DNA from: SAR92 clade bacterium
GTDB lineage: Bacteria; Pseudomonadota; Gammaproteobacteria; Pseudomonadales; Porticoccaceae
NCBI GenBank assembly: GCA_018607545.1
Contig: JABBBF010000204.1
Coordinates: 1 to 24,194 of the forward strand
Direction: 5' to 3'
DNA: 24,194 nucleotides
The notes under the pieces are model-generated. The model was not told the origin of the DNA, did no database searches, and saw only the letters and a list, made by a program, of their open reading frames with translations. The position numbers and the translations under genes were made by a program. This document shows positions 15,688 to 22,117 of the stretch, one piece after another (position 1 is the first letter of the stretch; each line of letters starts with the position of its first letter).

Positions 15688-18198
15688 TTAAAAGTCAACT
15701 CTCAGGGTTAGACCCATAGTGCGTGGCTTAAGGCGAAAGGCTCGAAAGGTGTTCATATTAAAAATGTCTTGGTCGTACTTACTAGTCGCAGCATCATCAT
15801 TGGTGAGATTTTCGACATACAATGCTAGCTCATAGTTTTGATACTGAAGACCGCTTCGAAGATTAAAGGTGTTGTAGGTATCGCTATACAAATGGTCTGC
15901 ATTATTAATATTCGAGACCATCTGACCTACATGCTGATGGCTAAGGCGTACATAGCCAGAAAGATTGTTGGGCATGTCATTTTCAACATACTGAACATAA
16001 TTCGCCATAGCAAAATCAGGTGTCCCTGGAAGAGTAGATCCTGGAGTAAGACCTGTATCCCCAGTAACTGTTTCAAGTGTCGCATCTGTATAACTAAATG
16101 CTATCCCCACCTCCCAATTTTCGTTAGGCAAGTAGGTAAGCTCCATCTCAATTCCTTTGGACGTTGCATCGCCAGCATTATCATTAAAGTTAAAAACACG
16201 ATCATCATCGGTTGTGATGGTCCTTTGTAACTGGATATCAGTCCAATCGATATAATAGGCGGCCAGGTTTAATTTCAAGTGGCCGTCAAGAAGTAGCGTT
16301 TTCAATCCCAGCTCATAATTCCATAGCGAATCAGGCTCATAGCTTTTGGGAACACCAGCTTCGGGGGCTACTGTCGTATTGATCTGGCCAACTCGAAATC
16401 CTTTAGTAGCAGATGTATAGATATGCATATCGTCGGTTAGAAAATATGATAACGCGAATTTTGGTGTGAACGAGCTAGAGGTCTCTTTCGTGAGTGGCAA
16501 TGTGTCATTGGCAAGTGCCCCTATATTTAACGGTATTTCAAACTCGAAGCTGCTGTCAAACCATCGACCGCCGCCGGTAATAAAGAGTTCGTCAGTAATT
16601 TGATAGGTTAATTCACCAAAGATCGCCATTTCCGTTATATGTGGGAGAAATCTAGTCTGTTGGACTAGGTCGCCCAGATTATCTGCTGTCCAGTCCTGGA
16701 AAGTATCTATCTTTTGATCGAGATAAAAAGCACCAATGGTCCATTGCGCTGGGCCATCTCCCTGAGATACCACCCTAATCTCCTGGGCAAATGTCTCAAC
16801 CTCCTCAGTAAGGCTATAGCCATTCTCATCAGGCTCTAGACCGGTTTCGAAGATCAGATCAACAAGAGAAACGAGGTCGAGATTAAGAAATGATTTACGC
16901 TTGGAATACGTAGTCGAAGAAGTCAGGAGAGCGCCATCCAAATCATAGTCAGCGGATAGGTTATAGATACTAATGCTGACGTCAGAATACTCAGGAGTAA
17001 CACCATCATATGCATAACGAGGACCATCTTCCTTGTCGCGAAATGTCGCCGAGCTATCATCAACGATATCTGCCTGATGTGTTGCAGTGAGTCGCAAGGA
17101 CAAGTCCTCACTAGGCTTGTAAGACAGCATTAGCCGACCGCCTTCCATTTCACCGCCATTAATATTTTTCTCGTCGCGACGGGTATTATCTATATAGCCA
17201 CCATCATTGCGGCTAAATGCAACGATTCTCATGGCTAGTTCGTCATCCACCAACGGAATATTAAGCATCGCATTGATACTATTACTGTCATCACCACCCT
17301 GAGTAAACGACTGACCGAGATCAATACTAGATTGAAACTCTGAAGCATTTGGTTTGTTATTAATGACCCGTAATGCACCGCCTAGGGCACCAGAACCAAA
17401 CAGCGTACCCTGGGGCCCTCGAAGAACTTCCACACGCTCTACATCAAAGGTATTAGGGTCTGTGTTAGTCCAAGCTCCCCAGCGCTGCAGAGAGGGTAAG
17501 TCATCGATATAAATCGCACTGGTACTCTGAGCGTCGCTTAATATAGTAGTACTAATTGTTGATATGCCTCTGACTATTACAGGACTGCGCCCTTTTCCCT
17601 GAGCGTTATAGTTAACCCCAGGGATCTGTGCCAAATAGTCCTGCGCACCAACCGCACCAATGCGATTTAAGTCATCACCAGTAAGTGCCGACAAACCCAT
17701 CGCAACATCCTGAAGATCTTGCTCACGCTTGTTGGCAGTCACGGTGATTTCTTCAATTCCGGAGTTGCGATAACCCTTTTTTTCAGCGATCCCCATCTCG
17801 GAATCACCAGCAGTAATATTAGCGCGCATTTTATTTCGCTCAGTCTCAGTGGAAACCACCATAAACACTTTCTCGTCACTCGTTTGTGCTTCTAGGCCTG
17901 CACCTGCGAGCATGGTTTCAAGCGCTTGTTGACGAGTGTATTCCCCTTTCAAACCATCCATTGACTTGTCGGCAACTAATGATGGAGAAAATAAAATTTC
18001 GCTATCGGTCTCCAAAGCAAAGACTTTTAATGCTTCACTCATCGTATTAGGGGCAATATCATAATACTGGAGATCGTTTTCGACAGCTTGAACCATGCTT
18101 GCTGAGGCAGATAGCCCAAGAGATATTGTGATAACTTTTGTAAGTAATTTAATTTTAAAAAACGTGCTTGAGTTGGGTTTTATAAAAGAAACGTTCAT
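15688..18198 (-). CDS. TonB-dependent receptor 1 with N-terminal STN signalling domain
   Basis: An 836-residue outer-membrane receptor. A signal peptide ends near VQA (36-38). Residues about 44-117 form an STN domain (YDIAPNTMSEALKVFALETD, then SPSLVADKSMDG). A TonB-box-like EEITVTA is at 149-155. The plug runs to about 282 and contains RVEVLRGPQGTLFGSGALGG (255-274). The 22-strand barrel follows and ends in the aromatic GLTLRVDF. STN domains are the hallmark of transducing receptors such as FecA: on ligand binding they signal through a FecR-type protein to an ECF sigma factor, and exactly that pair lies upstream at 19272-20857. The gene sits directly before the catabolic operon, so the ligand is more likely an organic nutrient than iron. 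A good ribosome site (AAGGAG, about 9 bases) precedes the ATG. Confidence 0.94.
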   Translation of the reverse strand: MNVSFIKPNSSTFFKIKLLTKVITISLGLSASASMVQAVENDLQYYDIAPNTMSEALKVFALETDSEILFSPSLVADKSMDGLKGEYTRQQALETMLAGAGLEAQTSDEKVFMVVSTETERNKMRANITAGDSEMGIAEKKGYRNSGIEEITVTANKREQDLQDVAMGLSALTGDDLNRIGAVGAQDYLAQIPGVNYNAQGKGRSPVIVRGISTISTTILSDAQSTSAIYIDDLPSLQRWGAWTNTDPNTFDVERVEVLRGPQGTLFGSGALGGALRVINNKPNASEFQSSIDLGQSFTQGGDDSNSINAMLNIPLVDDELAMRIVAFSRNDGGYIDNTRRDEKNINGGEMEGGRLMLSYKPSEDLSLRLTATHQADIVDDSSATFRDKEDGPRYAYDGVTPEYSDVSISIYNLSADYDLDGALLTSSTTYSKRKSFLNLDLVSLVDLIFETGLEPDENGYSLTEEVETFAQEIRVVSQGDGPAQWTIGAFYLDQKIDTFQDWTADNLGDLVQQTRFLPHITEMAIFGELTYQITDELFITGGGRWFDSSFEFEIPLNIGALANDTLPLTKETSSSFTPKFALSYFLTDDMHIYTSATKGFRVGQINTTVAPEAGVPKSYEPDSLWNYELGLKTLLLDGHLKLNLAAYYIDWTDIQLQRTITTDDDRVFNFNDNAGDATSKGIEMELTYLPNENWEVGIAFSYTDATLETVTGDTGLTPGSTLPGTPDFAMANYVQYVENDMPNNLSGYVRLSHQHVGQMVSNINNADHLYSDTYNTFNLRSGLQYQNYELALYVENLTNDDAATSKYDQDIFNMNTFRAFRLKPRTMGLTLRVDF

Positions 18199-18228
18199 TC
18201 CTACTTTCTCCTTTACTGACTTATGTTT

Positions 18229-18258
18229 ATAGTATTTTCGTACAACTGCTTACTACAA
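18229..18258 (-). promoter_or_regulatory. possible sigma-70-like promoter of TonB receptor 1
   Basis: On the minus strand TTGTAG (18253-18258) and TACTAT (18229-18234) are separated by 18 bases, about 30 bases before the start codon of the receptor. Each hexamer matches the sigma-70 consensus at four of six positions. An ECF sigma factor recognises different elements, so this would be a basal promoter at best. Only visual matching supports it. Confidence 0.3.
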
Positions 18259-18477
18259 AAAATTACGCAAATATAGGTAGTTATGATCAGTGCAGGAAAG
18301 AGTACATGATTCGACTTAGGCTGGCGGACAGGTGTATTTCGATATGGCAGATTTTTAGAAAACGATTAGAAAAATAATATTAATATAGAGATTTATTTCA
18401 TTTTTTATAGAAAAATTAAAATGCTCTAGTGAGCCTATATAAAATAGTTAAGAAAGGAAGTTATTGCAAGTTAGTGG

Positions 18478-19074
18478 CTATATAACTTTATCAACGGGCT
18501 TCGAAATGAGACCTTGTCTAGCTGCATAGAGAACAGCCGCCGGGAGGGTTAAGACACCAAATTCCGATTTAATCTTGGCAACATACTTATTTGCTGTATG
18601 CACTGAAATTCTGAGAATATCTGCCGCCTCATAAATAGTGACATCTTCTTCTGCCAATAAATTTAGCAACTGCAGGGGCTTTATAACCAGTATGAGTTCT
18701 TTGGCATCGCCATTTAGTGCTGCTAGAGATGAGCTTGCATCAACGCGGCCTGAGCTATTGTAATCCGCGCGCGGAGACCGGACACTAAATGAATCGTCAA
18801 AACAATAACTGTCATAGTCAATATGCTCTATTTGATAGTCAAACAGTTCGAGGGTAAAAAAAACAGTAGGTACGCCAGCGACAACCTGGATATTCAAAAG
18901 GTTAAGAAATAGATTGTCATTTATTTCGAGCTTCCTACCGATTTCGTTTTCTCCGCAAACCATTGTATCTGAGGCACTACAGACAACCGCCGGCTGAGAC
19001 AAGTCTGGTGGCTGACATAACGGCTGGGCACAGGTAAAGTCAGGCAATCCAATCAGGCTAATAAGTATTTTCAT
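18478..19074 (-). CDS. short LuxR-type regulator with divergent N-terminal region
   Basis: A 198-residue protein whose C-terminal part (about 132-190) is a LuxR-type helix-turn-helix: VTIYEAADILRISVHTANKY followed by AVLYAARQGLI. The last 60 residues align with the regulator at 20913 (shared AAD, IS, TANK and GLI), so the two are paralogues. The N-terminal 130 residues are shorter than an autoinducer-binding domain and I do not recognise them; they carry five Cys (15, 20, 32, 40, 91). The ATG at 19074 is preferred to a TTG at 19098 eight codons upstream. Ribosome signals are weak at both. It lies between the FecR gene and the STN receptor gene, on the same strand. The likely role is DNA-binding control of the receptor or operon. 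A decayed or redox-sensing N-terminus are both possible. Confidence 0.75.
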   Translation of the reverse strand: MKILISLIGLPDFTCAQPLCQPPDLSQPAVVCSASDTMVCGENEIGRKLEINDNLFLNLLNIQVVAGVPTVFFTLELFDYQIEHIDYDSYCFDDSFSVRSPRADYNSSGRVDASSSLAALNGDAKELILVIKPLQLLNLLAEEDVTIYEAADILRISVHTANKYVAKIKSEFGVLTLPAAVLYAARQGLISKPVDKVI

Positions 19075-19228
19075 TTCAGAAATCAAAGTAACCACCAACC
19101 AAAAATATAATAAGCTTTCTCTTACTTAGCATAGAGAATCATATGAGTTATGGTCCATATTAAAACAGCAGGCCCCGCCAAGCTTGACGCAAATCAATGC
19201 CAAACGAACGAAATCCCCAGCCCAAATC

Positions 19229-19249
19229 AGGTGGTCTAAAGACACACCT
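19229..19249 (-). other. short hairpin downstream of the FecR-like gene
   Basis: AGGTG-GTC (19229-19236) pairs with GAC-A-CACCT (19241-19249) around a TAAA loop, with one bulged A. It lies about 22 bases past the FecR stop and before the short LuxR gene. No U-run follows on the minus strand, so it is at most a weak terminator or mRNA 3'-end stabiliser. Confidence 0.3.
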
Positions 19250-19271
19250 TGCTGAGATTTTAAAACTTAGA

Positions 19272-20363
19272 TCAGATATGGGTTACGGCAGATAATTTTT
19301 TATTGTCACGAGGAATAAGCACTAAATTACCACGTTGATCAGTGGTTAGTTTTAATGAAAAATAGTTCTGCAGGGCCTGAAGTGCATTGCCATCTAGGCC
19401 CACATTGAATACTCCGGTCACCCGAATTGATCGCAATGATCGATCACCAATAACAATCTTTTTCTTTGAGTACCGGTTTAGCTCTGATACCACTTCAGCC
19501 AAGGTGTGATTTTCAAACACTAACCTACCCTTTTGCCAAGCGACAGACTGAGGAATATCGACAACATTGGCCTTCGAAATACCTTTTCTAGAGTAGGTCA
19601 ACTGCTGTCCTATATGTTCAGGTTGCGAGGGGGTACGGGTAATAGTTGTCATCTGATCATGCTGTTCAACCGCTACCCTACCTTCGATCAAGGTGACCAA
19701 CACGTCAGAGGGAGTCTTCTTGATCACAAAGGCAGTGCCGAGCGCGGTAATCTTGCCGATACCAGCCAGTACACTAAAAGGACGGTCAGCATCGTGAGCC
19801 ACATCAAAGCGTGCCTGGCCGCGCACCAGATTGATATGCCTTGTCTCAGGGGTAAAATCGGCAATAATTCGGGTCTGAGTGTCGAGAAAGATAACCGAGC
19901 CGTCACTGAGTTCAAACTTTTGACGCTCGCCAATACGAGTTTCATAAATATCCCCCGCAACAGTGGTCTGAGAACTTGTGCCGTAGTCCAAATACAGGCT
20001 GCCGAGGGCTACCATTGCAAATGACGCAGCCATAGCCATGTGTACCCAGCGAATACGGAGAGCCCCAAACAGTCCAGGGCGCTCTGCCCTGCTCATTAGC
20101 TTGTCCACTGGCTTACGACGAACTGTCTGTCGCGCGGCGATAATTTCAGGGTTATTGGAAAAGCGGCCGGTGATATCCCATAGAATCTGTAACTCTTCAT
20201 AGGCAAGCCGATGCTTGGAATCGGCTTGCAACCATGCCTGGTGCTCAGCCACTTCAGTGTCACTGATATCACTGGCGCCAAGGCGGATAAACCATTTCTC
20301 GGCTTGCTTTTCGATGAGTGTGTCTTGAACACTCTCAGCCGGTCTATCACTATCTTCGGTCAT
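19272..20363 (-). CDS. FecR-like anti-sigma / sigma-regulator membrane protein
   Basis: A 363-residue FecR family protein. The N-terminal cytoplasmic DUF4880 region (about 17-60) contains EKWFIRLGASD and LQADSKHRLAYEEL. A single membrane segment lies at about 108-126. The periplasmic FecR domain (about 133-230) has FELSDGSVIFLDTQT and ITALGTAFVIKK. A C-terminal STN-like part (about 283-350, DUF4974 style) has TLAEVVSELNRYSKKKIVIGD. It should hold and activate the sigma factor encoded just before it, and receive the signal from the STN domain of TonB receptor 1 in the periplasm. Its ATG overlaps the sigma stop as ATGA, a typical coupled pair. Such pairs are best known for iron siderophores; here the neighbours are catabolic. 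Confidence 0.93.
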   Translation of the reverse strand: MTEDSDRPAESVQDTLIEKQAEKWFIRLGASDISDTEVAEHQAWLQADSKHRLAYEELQILWDITGRFSNNPEIIAARQTVRRKPVDKLMSRAERPGLFGALRIRWVHMAMAASFAMVALGSLYLDYGTSSQTTVAGDIYETRIGERQKFELSDGSVIFLDTQTRIIADFTPETRHINLVRGQARFDVAHDADRPFSVLAGIGKITALGTAFVIKKTPSDVLVTLIEGRVAVEQHDQMTTITRTPSQPEHIGQQLTYSRKGISKANVVDIPQSVAWQKGRLVFENHTLAEVVSELNRYSKKKIVIGDRSLRSIRVTGVFNVGLDGNALQALQNYFSLKLTTDQRGNLVLIPRDNKKLSAVTHI

Positions 20364-20857
20364 TGGGGCTCCTTGAGCATTTCCTTCATGCGCTTAAGCG
20401 CAATCATCATATATTTCTCCACCGCACTAACACTAATAGCGCAGTGCTGAGCGATCTGAATATAGGTCAAACTTTCATAGCGGCTCAGTATAAAAACTTC
20501 ACGAACTCGCGGACTGAGGCTTTCAAGCAATCTGAGGTAATATTCATAGAGTTCTTCACCTCGAACTACATCCTGAGGAGTTATTGGATCCTCTCGTGCT
20601 AAGTCCTCGTCATACTCAATATGCATATCATGGTGCCGGACCTTCTCCCTGCGCAGTCGATCGCGCAACACACTCCAAGCAATGGTAAACATATAGGCAT
20701 CGCTGTACTCACTCAGAGCAATATCGCGACGCTTCCAAATTTTACAAAAAACCTCTTGAGTGAGTTCCTCCGCGTCCCATGTGTTGCGTGACCTTCGCAT
20801 AAAAAAGCTAACTAGAGTTCTTTGATATTGATCTACGAGTGCTTTCATAATTAGCAC
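20360..20857 (-). CDS. ECF sigma factor, FecI type
   Basis: A 165-residue extracytoplasmic-function sigma factor. Region 2 contains AEELTQEVFCKIWKRR (29-44) and a DAYMFTIAWSVLRDRLRRE stretch (53-71). Region 4 contains LSPRVREVFILSRYESLTY (114-132), then the recognition helix ISVSAVEKYMMIALKRMKE. It lacks an extra C-terminal domain. The annotated start is GTG at 20857; an ATG three codons later (20848) is equally likely, since GGAGG lies 3 bases before the GTG but 12 before the ATG. It probably drives the STN receptor gene and perhaps the catabolic operon. It is 55 bp after the LuxR-type gene at 20913, so the two may share a transcript. Confidence 0.93.
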   Translation of the reverse strand: MLIMKALVDQYQRTLVSFFMRRSRNTWDAEELTQEVFCKIWKRRDIALSEYSDAYMFTIAWSVLRDRLRREKVRHHDMHIEYDEDLAREDPITPQDVVRGEELYEYYLRLLESLSPRVREVFILSRYESLTYIQIAQHCAISVSAVEKYMMIALKRMKEMLKEPQ

Positions 20858-20884
20858 GCTCCTCCCTGGAACAGATTTTTAATC

Positions 20885-20911
20885 TAAACAGTGCCTGTAT
20901 CGGCACTTTTA
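20885..20911 (-). other. hairpin between LuxR-type regulator and ECF sigma gene
   Basis: AGTGCC (20890-20895) pairs with GGCACT (20902-20907) around a 6-base loop, and TAAA/TTTA extend the stem past one bulged C. It begins right after the stop of the regulator at 20913. The T-run (TTTTATTT) lies on the plus side; on the minus strand only GTTTAGATT follows. It may therefore reduce rather than stop read-through into the sigma gene, or form an mRNA 3' end. Confidence 0.45.
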
Positions 20912-20912
20912 T

Positions 20913-21779
20913 TTACAGCTGAATTAGGCCTTTCTTAATTGCAAGATAGACCGCATGTGCCTGGGATCCTGTCCCCAGGGCTTGTTTTGCCAATGCCATA
21001 TGTTTGTTTGCAGTATCCAGACTGATACAGAGGTCATCTGCCGCCTCAGCCAGTGAAAGATCGCACTTGGCCATGGTGGAGAGCAAACGCAAAGCTTTAG
21101 GTTTAATTTCGTTTTCAGGTCTGATGTGATTGAATCTGTGTTCGTTGAGAAAGCTAATCGCATCCGCAAGAACCTTTAATAATGGGCCGAAACGCTTGGC
21201 CTTGATACGGAATTCAGCATCATCCATGCCAATCGCCATAATCGTTAGTACGCCTCGATCCTGGCTCGCTTTTTTGGTGCTTCTGACCGGGATAATGTAG
21301 GCATTGGAGATGCCGTAGGTATTGTAGAGCGCTAATATCTCTTCATTTTTCTTGAATGTGTAAGTCATCACCGGCGAGCTGTTAATAGTGTCTGTCACCA
21401 TAGATAAAAGTATTGGCTCTCCTATACCGCAGTGGATGTAATCAAGCACCATATCGAAACGACAGAAACCCTCATCTTCATAGACTTTAAATAATTCATC
21501 TGGAAGTGAGCTATGAGGAGCCTCAACTGTACCCACCCCGGTTTTGCAGATTAGCGCATAATCGCTAAATCCAAGCCCAGTGAGTATCTGCATAATTTCT
21601 GTGTGAAACTCGTCGACTGTTTCAACACTACTCAAATTGCGTATATAGTCGATTTGACTTATCAGAATGCCAAGAGCCTGATCATCTTCATCCTCGGAAA
21701 TCACAAGCTCTCCGGATTCGATAAAGTTTACTGGTTTTTGATAACCCATCTTCGATACAGACTGGCACTGTGACGTCAT
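20913..21779 (-). CDS. LuxR-type regulator with autoinducer-binding-like sensor domain
   Basis: A 288-residue regulator. Residues about 55-205 follow the autoinducer-binding pattern: GFSDYALI, then VYEDEGFCRFDMV (99-111), then GISNAYIIPV and GVLTIMAIG. Residues 225-288 are a LuxR helix-turn-helix with LSLAEAADDLCISLDTANKH and a GLI end. The Asp that contacts the amide of acyl-homoserine lactones seems to be present (Asp109), but the two usual pocket Trp positions look like Leu (near 96 and 124), so a classical AHL ligand is doubtful. No LuxI is in the window, making this a LuxR solo. AAGGA lies about 9 bases before the ATG, and a promoter candidate is at 21817-21845. The sigma and FecR genes follow on the same strand, suggesting it heads their operon. 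Confidence 0.88.
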   Translation of the reverse strand: MTSQCQSVSKMGYQKPVNFIESGELVISEDEDDQALGILISQIDYIRNLSSVETVDEFHTEIMQILTGLGFSDYALICKTGVGTVEAPHSSLPDELFKVYEDEGFCRFDMVLDYIHCGIGEPILLSMVTDTINSSPVMTYTFKKNEEILALYNTYGISNAYIIPVRSTKKASQDRGVLTIMAIGMDDAEFRIKAKRFGPLLKVLADAISFLNEHRFNHIRPENEIKPKALRLLSTMAKCDLSLAEAADDLCISLDTANKHMALAKQALGTGSQAHAVYLAIKKGLIQL

Positions 21780-21816
21780 ACTTCAATATCCTTATAAGAC
21801 AATGGCGGTATGAAAG

Positions 21817-21845
21817 ATCATATGTAAGAAGATAGTGTTCAACAA
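21817..21845 (-). promoter_or_regulatory. sigma-70-like promoter of the LuxR-type regulator
   Basis: On the minus strand TTGTTG (21840-21845) and TATGAT (21817-21822) are separated by exactly 17 bases. The -10 matches five of six consensus positions and the -35 four of six. A start around 21810 would give a leader of roughly 30 bases with AAGGA before the ATG at 21779. This is a visual match only. Confidence 0.45.
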
Positions 21846-22030
21846 TTACCTGTATTTATCGATCTGGGGCAGAATCCTGCCTGATTATTGATAGCTATTG
21901 GTCAGCATGTGGGAGTCACACACTAGATCAGTATCAGACCGTTGCGGTAGTCGATTGTCGAGCTTGTTGAGTGAAAAATGGCGCTGCTGGAGACTTAAGA
22001 TTGAAACCTTTTTAGTGCAATTAATAATAA

Positions 22031-22058
22031 AAAAGCGGCGCCTATCTAGGCTGCCGCT
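22031..22058 (-). terminator. intrinsic terminator of TonB receptor 2
   Basis: On the minus strand AGCGGC-A-GCC, loop TAGATA, and GGC-GCCGCT form a 9-bp GC-rich stem with one bulged A. It is followed directly by TTTTTTATTATT. It lies about 60 bases past the receptor's stop at 22118. This is a textbook Rho-independent terminator that insulates the receptor gene from the regulatory block downstream. Confidence 0.85.
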
Positions 22059-22117
22059 GCTTTAAATGGATAGTTGAACGGGCTATAAATACGCTAGCGC
22101 GTTCGGGGTTTAGATGG

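Larger units (their letters stand above)
21780..22117. other. 338-bp intergenic region between the LuxR-type gene and TonB receptor 2
   Basis: This stretch holds the promoter candidate for the regulator (21817-21845) and the terminator of TonB receptor 2 (22031-22058). Between about 21850 and 22020 no gene, repeat or strong hairpin was found. TGACGTCA at 21771-21778, just inside the regulator's start, is a palindrome that may be chance. Confidence 0.5.

Noticed and set aside
19075..19098. TTG start eight codons upstream for the short LuxR gene
   Set aside because: TTG starts are rare and no ribosome site supports it; the ATG at 19074 is simpler, though not proven.
15688..20857. Siderophore or ferric citrate uptake system
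   Set aside because: FecIR-type genes alone do not show this; no iron transport, siderophore or Fur-like signal is visible and the neighbours are catabolic.
21771..21778. TGACGTCA palindrome at the start of the LuxR-type gene as an operator
   Set aside because: Single 8-bp occurrence inside coding sequence with no second copy near related promoters; likely chance.
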